From positions 15,115,154 through 15,179,153 of the forward strand of contig NC_133299.1 in NCBI RefSeq assembly GCF_005239225.2: 64,000 nucleotides of DNA, in the 5' to 3' direction. The notes beneath the pieces are model-generated. The model was given only the letters and a program-made list of their open reading frames with translations. It was not told the origin of the DNA and made no database searches. The translations under genes and the position numbers were made by a program. How positions within the stretch are numbered: the stretch's first letter is position 1; every line of letters starts with the position of its first letter. This stretch comes from Populus alba (lineage: Eukaryota; Streptophyta; Magnoliopsida; Malpighiales; Salicaceae). Shown here piece after piece: positions 53,372 through 64,000 of this stretch.

Positions 53372-56027
53372 CTAGTACTGTCTGAAAGTTAGATTGAGAC
53401 GGCCAGGACGAAGCCTGGTTTCTTCAATTAAAGCCTTGGGGGCGGAATCTGGGATTACAGATGTTACGCCATGAAATATATGTCTAGACTTGCCACCAAA
53501 TATCAACACATCTCCTGATTCTAGCACAACTTTATCTGCCTTGTTCACATCCCTCTGATCCCCATAGAGAAATTCTGCAGAATCCCCTACTGAGAAGGAG
53601 ACAACAGGCAATCCTTTGTCAAGACTCTCTGAGCTTTCATCACGATCCTACAAATGTAAGAGCCGGGATGAGTGCAAATATTGCCTTAATGCCCCCTTTG
53701 ATGTTCATATATACAATAAAAAAGAGTATCTGAAAAGGTTTTGACAACGCTCATGCAATTGCCAGTAACGAAATTGCAAAATTGGCAATTCTTTTTCTGA
53801 GCAGAGCCTTCTATAGTTCTCTTCTTACTTTAAAAATGACTAACCAAATTGACATAACCAGGGTGCTGGACACATGAACAAACTGATGCAGAAAGAAATT
53901 CAAGACCTCGTGTTTCAACCAGAGCTTTTTAAAGTACTTAGCATTACCACCAAATGAGCCTCTCATGGCTTGAGATGTGTGAAAGAAAAAGGGTGATGCA
54001 ACCTTCTTTGAATATTATACCTCAACTAACAAATCATCGTAAATTCTCTCTCTAAAAATTAAGTCCAGAAAATTTAAAGAAAACACAATTGTGTTATAGT
54101 ACAAATTCACAAAAAAATCATGGAATCTTTTACAATCTCAAACAATCCTAGGACTTTCACTAACTTTTTCATGTCAATGAAGAATGATGTATGCTCAAAG
54201 TCTGGAAATTTGAGAATATAAACTTATCACTGAAAAATAATTATAATAAAAAAAACCTCCATGTCTGTGCTCAAAGTTTATGTAAGAGGATAAAGTAACA
54301 TATAACAGTTAACTACATACCTGATGGAGCCCAAGCCGCCCGGTGGTTGTGTAGAAGTTCACAATGCATATATCTGGAGACATCGCAGGAAGCATGTCTT
54401 CCACATTGCTTAAGGTACAGTCCTTTCCTAGAAGACCATGCGCATCTTGAATTGCTGTTTCAACCAACTGATTAAATTTACGAGGAATACAAGGAGGCTT
54501 ACAACCGTCAGCTGGGCTTTGATCTTCATATTTTCTTGTCTCAGGATCCCAGTTCAAACCAAGACACATCATCTGCAGACGAAGCTTTGCTCCATTTTTG
54601 TAACCAGGCCTATAAAATCCCCCAGGGCCCAGACCAATTTCTCGGCAAGTCTTCACCATTTCAATCTGAAAAATAATAATTGCTTCAAACTTGAGTAATA
54701 TGCAATTACAAAAAATGGTTATTAATAATGTGTGAAAAATAGAGGGAAAAAAAAAACGTATGCAAAGATCTTTTACTCTAATGAATGAATATTAAATGTG
54801 AATCAATTTTACATTTTCTTCTTGTCATCCACCAATTGATGTTCATGGTCAGACAATTGCATTCATCAGAGTCAGTTGATCAATATTGAGAACGGCCTAA
54901 TGTGGATAAATGCTGATCAAGTCCAATTTTTTGTCAAACAATACAGGCGGCTAGAACATGCTTCTCATCATGGTTGCAATCAAAATCCAAAAGCACTTAT
55001 TAGATAAGTAAAAGACATCATAGTTTTCAACTGCCAATTCTAAACTGCAAAAGTAAAAGCTAGCTATAAATTAAGGAGTGCATTAACACTAAGAAGCACC
55101 TGATCACCGAGGGAAATATAACGTTTTAGAAGAACCATCCCAGGCCGCAACACTCCTTGTCCACCACTCTCTTCAATGGGATGTTCGACATTTTCCTGAT
55201 TTTCCTCCATTTCCTGCAAGGACTTCAAAACAGTAGAATCTCTACTCCCAGAGAGGCAGATATCAAACGGTGCAACATGATTGGCACCTTCATCAGGCTT
55301 GCGATAACTCTGGCCAGATTTAGATCTTTTAACACGAGCAGGAATGTTCTTGTTCCTGAATTTCGATGAGTTACCATCCCCACTCCTCTGCTCTGATCGA
55401 AGATCAATCATACTTCTCCTTTTACCGAAACTTCCATGCCTAACACCTAAACTATTGCTACTAGTTTCCACGGCACCCCTACATTCTCTCCGATCAATAC
55501 AATCAGGTGAAGGCCTCAACTTGATGGCAGCTCCCCCTGCAAAGTCTCTACCTTTTTAATTTCTAATTACCCAAAACAATAATCATAGTTTTTCTCTACA
55601 GACATTTCTCCTTCTTTTACATATCAAGAATCGATACATAATCCATTCAATCCAATTTTTGGGTTGTTATCCACATTTTTATAGCTTCCTAAGAAAAAAT
55701 CAACCTTCCTCAATTCTTAAACCTTAATCACGAAAACCCATGTGCTAATTACAGAACAAAGGCAATATTGTCTATATAAAGACAAGCTTTACAGAACATA
55801 ATCAGAGAAAATCAATGTTCAGTTTAGAATTTAAGAAAATAGATACAAAGGCTCGTAGAATTAGCTCTACCGGAGATTGAATCTTCACTTGCGCTGTCTT
55901 TTCCACCATTCATCTTTCTGATTGAGAGAAGCCCAGAACAAATTTGGCGGGAAATGTAGGGCACAGGCACTGGTGATGTCACTAGTCGGAAAGTTTTTGC
56001 TTTAACTAGACGGTACATAAAGACCAT
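53372..56027 (-). CDS. ALKBH1D: ALKBH1-type 2-oxoglutarate/Fe(II)-dependent dioxygenase
   Basis: Four GT-AG exons: 56027-55871, 55536-55100, 54665-54321, 53647-53372, giving 404 aa. The C-terminal half is an AlkB double-stranded beta-helix: PDICIVNFYTTTGRLGLHQ leads into the iron motif HQD (His312, Asp314, split by intron 3), then LPVVSFSVGDSAEF, the second iron histidine (His372, in RHIFHGV), and the 2-oxoglutarate arginine motif RLNLTFR (396-402). All catalytic residues are present. AlkB enzymes oxidatively remove methyl groups from DNA or RNA; the substrate here cannot be read from sequence. Residues 55-190 are basic/Ser-rich and not conserved-looking. Two starts are possible: 56027 adds 38 residues without acids (a targeting-peptide look), while the ATG at 55913 gives 366 aa. 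The symbol rests on synteny with Arabidopsis At5g01780, from memory. Confidence 0.88.
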
Positions 56028-56134
56028 GAGTGCTGGTTTGGCTCAGCAAGTAGCCACCAGCAGCCAGACAGGAAGCTGGGAAAGAGGAAGAGGAAGCGGA
56101 CCTATACCCAAACAGCTATTCGAACTAGTGTGTT

Positions 56135-56414
56135 TGGAACGCGTGCAAATCATGTTATTTTAAATTTAATTTTTTTTTATTTAAAATGAAAATTTTTTAT
56201 ATTTTTAAATTATTTTAATATAATAATATTAAAATTAATTTTTTAAAAATAAAAAATATTTTAAACCATTACAACTACTATAAAATTTCAAACACACTCA
56301 TATAATAAAAAGCCCCCTTGCGGCCTTGCCTCTTCAATGTTCAGTTTTACTACTAATATGTATTTTAATAGCGTTAATTATTAATTTTTAGTTGTTTATA
56401 AATATATTAAAATA

Positions 56415-56448
<34 letters not shown>

Positions 56449-56740
56449 ATTTTAAAATAATATAAAAATATAAAAAATTAATTTAAAATAAAAAATATAT
56501 ATTTTAATTTTTTAAAAATATTTTTAAAACATATAAATAAACAGCTCTATAAAAATAATTTTTAAGATTGTTGTTTATTTTTTAAAATATTTTTTATTTT
56601 AAAATATATTAAAATAATATTTTTTATTTTTAAAAATTTATTTTTAACATTAATATATTAAAATAATATAAAAACATATAACATTTAATTTAAAATAAAA
56701 ATATTTTTTACCCATAAAAATAAACAAACTCAAGAAAACT
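56135..56740. repeat. Cluster of three dispersed AT-rich repeat copies
   Basis: Copies at about 56130-56300, 56375-56560 and 56565-56740, in mixed orientation, with a (TA)n run at about 56417-56450 between or inside them. The family blocks are ttttaaattattttaatata, ttgtttattttttaaaatat and taatatattaaaataatata. Confidence 0.55.
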
Positions 56741-57344
56741 ACGTGTGGTTTAACGATATCTTTTTTGGCTACAATATCCAGCTTCTATTTTTTTCTCCTC
56801 ATCCGAAAATTGATATGATAATTTACGTACATCAAATTTATGTGTATCCCTGCCTCGTAAGGTATATTTTGAGACTAATTTATGTGTTAATTGAGGCTTA
56901 AAGAACTTTTTAAAAGAAATTTAGAGAAAATCAATTAATTTTTCTAAGGATGAACGCTAAGATTTAAATAAAAAACAATAAACAAAAAACAGATCAACCC
57001 CTTAAAAGCATGTTTCGTAATTATGGGATTGTTTCTCAAAAACATTTATCACGTGGGAAAAAACCTATTCATCAAGATTCATTGCACTGTGAATTGGAAT
57101 AATACTAAAAACAGACACGACACTGTTCAAGAAGATTCATTGCATTGCGAATTGCATATTTGGCAAGGGCATGGTGTGCTGCAGCTCTATGTACAAACAC
57201 CTAGCGCAACAGTAGTAATGCCCACCCACAAAGAGTTCCAAGGTTGCAGGGGGGAGAGGTTGCGCTCCAGGCTATGGACACCTGGTGTTGGAGCAAGACT
57301 CGCGAGCCTGGCTGCTCACCTAGACTAGCAGGATTGCTGACTTG

Positions 57345-58107
57345 TACGTTGGGTTCGGACATGAACCCCCTTCTATTGGGTCAGGAGTCCTAGCCCAAAT
57401 CGCTTGGGCCTGGCCATCAAAGGACCCAAACACCAACCCCCTTGGGTTTGGACACAAAAGGGATCCAAATCCCAAAGCCTTAAGGTCCAGACATGAAAGG
57501 AACCAAACCCCAAACCCATTGGGTCCTGACACCAAAGGAACCAAAGCCCAACCCTTTTGGGTCCAAATACGACCCCATCCCTAATCCCTTTGGGTCCGGA
57601 CACGGCCTATCCCCCAACCCCCGACCCCCTTGGGTCCAGCCATGGATCCAAACCTCCGATTCCTCTTGGGTTCGAATATAAAAGGATCTAATCCCCAACC
57701 CCCTTGGGTCTAAAGACGGACCCATCCCCCAACCCATTTGGGTCTGGACTCAGACTCTACCCCTAATTCCCTTGGGTTCGGACACGACCCTGCTCCTAAT
57801 CCCTTTAGGTCTTGCCACAAACCCAAACCCCAACATGCTTGGGTTTCGCCAAGGACCCCACCTCTTGGGTCTGGAGATGGACCTATCCCCCAATTCCCTT
57901 GAGTCCGTACTTGGACCCATCCTCCTTGGATCCAAAGAGAGACCCATCCCCAACCCTCTTGGGTCCTGCCACACACCCAACCTCTAACCCTTTTGGGTCG
58001 GAACCCAATTTTGTTGGGTCAAGCGTTTAGACACATGGTAATGGGTCCCAATGAAGGATCTAAAAGCATTGGGTCCAGAGGTAGGACTCAATGTTTTTGG
58101 GTTTCTA
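57345..58107. repeat. GGGTCC-rich minisatellite, about 24 degenerate units of 21-39 bp
   Basis: Units begin with ttgggtc (or ttgggtt) and usually continue cggacacgaccc or similar, then cc-rich spacer ending aaccccc. Examples of unit starts: 57347, 57374, 57402, 57440. GGGTCC and its complement GGACCC alternate, so units can pair with each other. Because the block has few A/T-only triplets, long frames stay open on both strands and in several phases (for example 57342-57584 plus, 57480-57737 minus); these are repeat shadows, not genes. Composition contrasts sharply with the AT-rich surroundings. Confidence 0.9.
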
Positions 58108-58474
58108 AATATTATAATTTGTCATTAATAAATTTAAAACATACTATTATTATTATCGAAGAAAAACCATTATTTTTTTAGAAGATTAAAAAATATAATT
58201 CAAAGTATTCATATAAAAATTATTATTATTTTTATTATAATTCTAAGTATTAATATAAAAAATATTATAATTTGTGTTATAAATATTCTCCAATCACATA
58301 AGTCTTTGCTCTTCTAATTTTTCTACAATATCAATATTTTTCACACAACTCATTCTATTATGTCTTTAAATTTTTTATCATCAACATAATTTTTTCCTTT
58401 TATGGAATATTGGTTTCATCAGGCCTTCAATTTCTATTATTTATCTAGTACTGGTTCGCAATTATAACACCATT

Positions 58475-59480
58475 AAAGCTATGTTTGTTTCTCGGAAAGT
58501 GGTTTTTGAAAAACCACTTTCCAAACTTTCATGTGTTTGTTTGCCATTAGAAAAGTTGGTCAACGGAAAACACTTTCCAGTAAAAAAAAAAATTAGCTTG
58601 GTTTCGCAAGAAAGTGTTTTCTTGGAAAATTTGGACGGAAAACACTTTTTCGAAGTTGTAAAAAATTTAGGCTCCGTTTGTTTGTTAGAAAGTAGTTTCC
58701 TTTTGGAAAGTAAATTCCAGGAAAAGTGAATTCCGAGAAAATATTTTTCGATGTTTGGTAGTGTAATGGAAAATAAGTTGGAAAACACTTTCCAGTATTT
58801 GGTTATATCATGAAAAATAAGCTGAAAAATAACTTATTAATATTTTATTTTTCTTAAATTTATTAAAATAACGAGGAACAAATCTTACAAATTAAAAAGT
58901 TGAATGAGAATAAAATTGAAAAAATATAATTTCATAAATTATCTCAAATAAAATAAATAATAATCAAAATAATAGAGATCAAATCTAAAAAATAAAAAAA
59001 TTGAAAGATGAAGAAATTAAAATAATAATAATTAATATTTCATAAATTATTTCAAATAAAATAAGTAACAATCAAAAGAATGAGGACCAAATTTGATAAA
59101 TAAAAAACTTTAATTAAAAATGATAACAAAAAATCAAATAGCAATTATAAAAATGAGGACCAAAGTTAATATAAAAATTAAATTTTAAGGGATAAAATTG
59201 AAAAAAAAATATGGAAAACAAAATATATATAGCAATCAAAAGTTTGAGGATCAAATTTGATATAATCAGCAAATAGTATAACATTTTTAAATTTTTCACA
59301 ACTTCCGGAAAGTGTTTTCCGCCCAAAATAAAAGAAAAACACTTTCCTGAAAACCAAGTTAAATTTTTCTTTGACTGAAAAGTGTTTTCTGTTAACCAAC
59401 TTTTCTAATGACAAACAAACACATGAAAGTTTGGAAAATGGTTTTCCAGAAGCCACTTTTCGAGAAACAAACACAGCTTT
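58475..59480. mobile_element. Non-autonomous transposon with about 195-bp terminal inverted repeats
   Basis: The left arm (58475-58669) begins aaagctatgtttgtttctcg. The right arm (59287-59480) is its inverse, ending cgagaaacaaacacagcttt, and the two stay alignable for about 195 bases with roughly five in six bases the same by eye. The inner 617 bases are AT-rich and non-coding. A second related start (ccgtttgtttgttagaaagt, 58675) sits inside, so the element contains a nested or duplicated end. The motif ggaaaacactttcc recurs in it. Long inverted repeats without transposase fit a MULE-type derivative; I could not find a clean target duplication. Confidence 0.8.
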
Positions 59481-60565
59481 AAAAATATCATATTATTTAC
59501 TAATTATATCAAATTTGATCTTCAAACTTCGTGCGGCACATAATTCAGTTTAAGCAACAACATAAAACCGGGCCTTCATGTACAGAGCCTCCGGCATACT
59601 CTCACTCCACCGAAACCCCAGAATGATCTCTCCAAGAACACACCATCATGGAAACCTGCAACGTTTCCTCCGATTGCCGGACATGGCGGCAGCAGCACTT
59701 GTGAAATGCTGATACGGATTAGGGCATGGCATCATTCAAACGTGAGAGCACTGTCAGCACACAGACCACTTTACAAATGGTTCATCTTTCATTATTACAA
59801 GTAGCAAGCACCTTTCACCACTCTTTCCGGAACCCACTCAAGAAGGCTTTTTGAGTCCCCCTGCGCACTCACAGCAGATTGCAAGAAGCAATCGATTTAC
59901 CCAACAAAATCAGATAAGTCTGTGTCCCACCTCAGAATCCGTTTCCCTTTTATAAAATGAAAATGAAGTATAGATAAACTAATCACAAGAAGATTTTACA
60001 AAAAATAGTATGAATTTCATACCATGTTTTAGATCCTATTCGGATTCTTTTTCTTTGTTTTTTCTTTTAAAATCAGAATAAATTTGTTTTATTTATTTAT
60101 TTATTTTAAATCAATCATAATTTGATCTGTAGGCAAGTGGGTTAAATTGATTTTTCCAATAAAAAGACTTTTTTAAAAACTTTCGAAACATATAAACAAA
60201 ATGGAGTCCAGGTCGGTAAAAGTACTAATGCTAGGATGAAATATCATCATAATAAGACACTCCTAAAACCCTCTCACATGGGACAGCCTGTGCTTCGTCA
60301 ACCTTTCAGTGGGCTGCTTTTTTGCATAAGTAACCAAAATTAACAAGCTATCCAGCATAATGCCATCAGTAACCCCACTTACACTTATAGTGCATAATGG
60401 GCAAAATGAAGGCACATATCCTTTTTGGAAAGTTCCACACTCATGTCCAGCCTCTTTCTTTTTCCTTCTTTCCATCACTTCTTCCTGGTAAAACAATACC
60501 CTTTTGCCAGGGAAAAGCAAAGGTTTGCACCAAAAGTGAAATTCAGATTTTGCAATTTTCCTGTC

Positions 60566-62067
60566 ATGAAGCTCCACCAGCTCGTTTTTCTCGTTCTTTT
60601 GTTGGCTAATCAGGTCTGTTGCAAAACATACATTCACGTTGACTACAGCCTCGCAGTGGAAGTACCTAGCGAGTACAGTGTGGAGTTACTTGGAAGAGCA
60701 TTTCTGATGGAGACTGACCAAATGGAGCCCGATTTTAGAGTAGCATTGAGTGTTGAACCAATTAAAGGAGAATATTCATGCTCCTTGGAAGTCTTTCTTG
60801 GAGATGTCAAGGTGTGGAATTCTGGCCATTATTCTCGTTTTTACACTACTGATAAATGCGTGCTTGCGCTGACAAAGGATGGAGATTTGCACTTGAAGGG
60901 TTCGAATGACCGAATCGGATGGCGAACCGGGACTTCAGGACAAGGTGTGGAGGTAACATTAATAGTAAAAGAATCATCAGCAAAACCTGAAAAAACACAA
61001 ATCACTGCACATGTTTTCTAGCTACTAATCTTTCTGTTCTCTCCCCTTCGTTGCAGAGACTACAGATTCTGAAGACGGGCAATTTAGTCCTTGTTGATGC
61101 CTTGAACAGGATAAAGTGGCAGAGTTTCAACTTTCCGACTGATGTAATGCTATGGGGACAGAGACTAAATGTGGCGACTCGCTTGACATCTTTTCCTACC
61201 AACTCAACAGCATTCTATTCTTTTGAGATACAGCACAACAAGATTGCTCTCTACCTGAGTTCTGGTAAGTGGAACTATTCTTACTGGGAATTTCAGCCTA
61301 CCAAGAACAGAAACATCACATTTATTGAATTAGGTTCAAAAGGGTTAGAAATATTCAATGATAAATACAAGAAAATTGCGCAGATTTTATCATTCGGGAT
61401 GCAATTTCAGCCCCTAAGATTCTTAGCACTGGGGAATAAAACAGGAAACATGGGGCTGTATTTTTACTCCCCGGAGAAACGAAGTTTTGAGGCTGCTTTT
61501 CAAGCACTCAATACTACATGTGATCTTCCTCTAGCTTGTAGACCTTATGGTATCTGTACCTTGTCCAATGCTTGCTCATGTATCCGGCTGTTGACGGCGA
61601 AAAAAGGGGCTGGTTCAGATTGCAATGGGGGGTTTTCTGAAGGGTTTTGTGACAGAGAACAGCAGGAAATGCTTGAACTAAGTGGTGTGAGTAGTGTTCT
61701 AAGGACTGCTCCTACGAGGGTCAATGTTAGCAAAGAAGTATGTGAAAACTTATGCTTACAAGATTGTAAATGTGCTGCTGCATTATATTCTACTGGCAAG
61801 GATGGCACAAGCTCCAGAGAATGCTTTACTTATGGATTGGTCTCAGGTGTTAAGCAGGTTGAAAGCGGAGCAGGATTGACTTACATGGTTAAGGTTCCAA
61901 AAGGAACACAGGTTTCCCATGGGAAATCAAATGTGAAGAAATGGGTGTTGGTCATGGTAGGAGTGATTGATGGTTTCATCATCCTGCTTGTTTTTGGAGG
62001 GCTTGGGTATTATCTGGTTCAGAGAAGAAGAAGAAGAAACATGCTTGCCTCTGACAACAATACTTAG
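60566..62067 (+). CDS. B-lectin/PAN-domain membrane glycoprotein without kinase domain
   Basis: Two exons, 60566-60952 and 61057-62067, joined in frame (GVE|RLQILKTGNLVL), 465 aa. I chose the ATG at 60566 because it gives a clean signal peptide (KLHQLVFLVLLLANQVCC); an in-frame ATG at 60425 would bury it behind 47 residues. Residues about 25-165 form a bulb-type (mannose-binding) lectin domain (LTKDGDLHLKG, LKTGNLVLVD). A Cys-rich segment near 284-326 resembles the S-locus/EGF region (CRPYGICTLSNACSC). A PAN/apple-like Cys cluster is at about 345-410 (CENLCLQDCKCAAALY). A transmembrane helix (about 425-450) and a short basic tail (QRRRRRN) end the protein. This is the ectodomain plan of G-type lectin receptor kinases with no kinase; from memory it is close to Arabidopsis At5g03700. 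Ligand and role unknown. Confidence 0.9.
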
Positions 62068-64000
62068 GACTGCTTAGTCTTCCCGTGATTCTTTTCTCAT
62101 GAGAATTCATGATCGTATTTGCAATTCTTTCTGCTTATAGAGAGAGGGGAAACGATTTTGGTTCATTTCTACAAGCTGATATGTTCATAGGACAAGTATT
62201 CATCTCTTTTTAACACCATTGGTATAGTTGAAATCAATTTTTCATTTATGCAAGGGATTTTTTTTTTGGTTGTGCTTGCTTGCTAGTTCAAGCAAAATTC
62301 TTTTATCAACAAGCTTTTGGAAAAAGTCCCATAATTAATCGGGTAAGCATGAACATCTTATAGAGCCAAATCCAAATTCTTCTAATTGATATGCAATGCA
62401 GAGAGCAAAAGAGTGATCAAAGATCCAACTTGTAGATTTTGGAAAGTTAAACGAAAAGGACTCGAAAAAAATCTAGTCGTCATAGATAATTTTTAGGAAA
62501 AAAGACAAGAAAAGAACAAGCTTCTTATTCAACATTACTATAATATCAAAATCTACCGAACAACCAACTAGTTCTTGGCCAAAACCCAGATTTTTTTTTT
62601 TTAAAATCTAACAAATAGTTATAATAGAGTTAATTTAAAATCTCCCTAACATTAGAATTTCAGATTTTTTTTTTTTTTTAAAAAAGCTACGACATATCTC
62701 GATGTTACTCTTTATAAATAATCCAAGATGCCGAACACTTAACCTTATAAAACAACAAATTTAAACTTGTTTCGAACTAACTTAACCTACTTTTTCATAT
62801 ATGTAATAAGTTATTTGAATAATGAATTTGAATGTGAAAGTTTTATTTTATTATTTATATTTAAAATAAAAATATTGTTATAAAACCTAGATCAATTTAA
62901 AAAAGTAATCCAGAACTTTATTTATTAGAACTCAGAGCAATTCAGGTTAAAAATAAACAATAAAAAAGGCTAGGCTAATTCGATCAAAAACTTAGTTTGC
63001 CTAATGGACTTGATTCTTTTTCTTGAAAATCTAATTTTAGATCAAAATAATAAAGTTTTTGTTTTTTCTCAATTATTTTTTGAAATTGATTAGTTTGACA
63101 TGCGTCTATCAATCGAGTTTTAAAACAATTTAACTTTGAAACAGTGATTTTTGTTTAGTGTTCTTAACACACACGCATAAAGACCAGCCCAAAACCATAG
63201 CCTTTTGTTTCGAGCCTGGGTTCTTAACTAGATTATATTTCAAGGATCCCAATGTGAGCTACGAAAGGCTGAAGCCACTCCACAATGCCTTTAATCTTGG
63301 GCTTCAAGATGCTCTTCAATTATCCAATTTTTAAGCTGCTAATGGTGAAAGATTAGGGCTTCGAGATTCTATTTCAACTTCAAGGATACCAAATCCAGTA
63401 ATTTAATAATTTTGGGCAGGATATTATCTAAGTGTTAAGGTTAGGGTTTGCAAATAATATCCACCATTCACCAACTCAGTGGTTAGAAGCCCTATGGACA
63501 TTTATATTCCAATTTTGTGATCATGATGGAAAAGTAGATAAATGATGAATAAGTTTATGATATATTTTTTAGACAAATAAGTTCTCCAGTTTTTAAGTTT
63601 TCTTCTACATTATTTCATGTTTCATTAAAATTCCTAAAATATTCTAATAGTACATTTGAGAACTTATTATTTATCTTTTCTTAAAAAAAAAAAAAACTTT
63701 ACAAGAAGCTCAACAATGTAACCTGCTAACTTATATTATTTTTTTAGGATTTTTGGGTTAAAATATTATTTTAGAATTCTTGTTTTAAGAAGTTAAAGAG
63801 TGACTAGCTATCAAACAATTTTTTTTTTAATTCTTAAAAAAAGGTTTAAAGCACGTCATTATGCCACTGAACATTAAATTATTAGTTGTAGAGAACCAAT
63901 AAAGAATTATATTTTCTACTTTTATAATCATGATTTCATTGGAATTTACTGAATAATAAATAATAGATTACAATCATATAATATTTGACAAGCGAGAAAA
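62068..64000. other. 3' region of the lectin gene and AT-rich intergenic DNA to the window edge
   Basis: The first 200 bases are probably lectin 3' UTR. After that I see poly-T/poly-A tracts and no ORF of note. At 63180-63500 there is a slightly GC-richer stretch with near-repeated phrases (cttgggcttcaagatgctct against gggcttcgagattctatttc), unassigned. Confidence 0.5.

Larger units (their letters stand above)
56028..60565. other. Intergenic region between ALKBH and the lectin gene
   Basis: Starts with the ALKBH promoter side (no TATA box assigned). It then holds AT-rich repeats, a GC-richer block (57010-57345) leading into a minisatellite, and an inverted-repeat element. A less AT-rich stretch follows at about 59560-59930 with no recognisable protein on either strand. 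The lectin promoter must lie in the last few hundred bases; the plus-strand ATG at 60425 in frame with the lectin is upstream of the better start. Confidence 0.5.

Noticed and set aside
57320..58181. Set of long overlapping ORFs on both strands
   Set aside because: They are produced by the GGGTCC minisatellite, which lacks stop triplets in several frames; repetitive composition, no domain.
60425..60565. Upstream in-frame ATG as start of the lectin protein
   Set aside because: It would place 47 residues before a clear signal peptide; the ATG at 60566 gives a normal secretory N-terminus.

Overview
This is a plant nuclear window. It has AT-rich intergenic DNA, short GT-AG introns, many exons per gene, and retrotransposon, SINE and MITE-like debris. 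A short palindromic AT-rich repeat recurs more than twenty times, and the five recognisable proteins are all plant families. The repeat style suggests a woody eudicot, most likely Populus/Salicaceae; this is an inference, since no marker in the window proves it.

Five protein genes could be rebuilt exon by exon with open frames and consistent splice phases: (1) + strand 5318-9972, a TOM1-like (TOL) VHS-GAT ubiquitin-sorting protein, 9 exons, 703 aa; (2) - strand 23290-11358, RAPTOR, the scaffold subunit of TORC1, 23 exons, 1390 aa, including one GC-AG intron; (3) - strand 46742-43219, a mitochondrial class-III aminotransferase of the AGT2/PYD4 type, 9 exons, 479 aa, with a TATA box; (4) - strand 56027-53372, an ALKBH1-type 2-oxoglutarate/Fe(II) dioxygenase, 4 exons, 404 aa (or 366 aa from an internal ATG); (5) + strand 60566-62067, a secreted or membrane-anchored B-lectin/PAN protein without a kinase domain, 2 exons, 465 aa.

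The left edge (1 to about 2650) is a dead L1-type LINE on the - strand: reverse transcriptase, zinc-knuckle and RNase H remnants, with a SINE inserted into it between 10-bp target duplications. TOL and RAPTOR converge. RAPTOR is followed by about 12.5 kb with no recognisable gene, then about 7 kb (36.3-43.2 kb) with only orphan small ORFs. The spaces between genes 3, 4 and 5 hold dispersed repeats, a second SINE with a 15-bp target duplication, several tandem duplications, a GGGTCC-rich minisatellite (57345-58107) and a 1-kb element with about 195-bp terminal inverted repeats (58475-59480).

The genes do not form one pathway. Their order TOL - RAPTOR - PYD4 - ALKBH does match, from memory, the two Arabidopsis RAPTOR loci (chromosome 3: TOL8, RAPTOR1, PYD4; chromosome 5: TOL7, RAPTOR2, ALKBH1D). 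The window therefore looks like the unfractionated form of an old gene neighbourhood that Arabidopsis split between two paralogous segments. I did not find a convincing novel multi-gene system. The best leads are this synteny, the RAPTOR leader uORFs and GC-AG intron, the GGGTCC minisatellite, the inverted-repeat element and an orphan 78-codon ORF.
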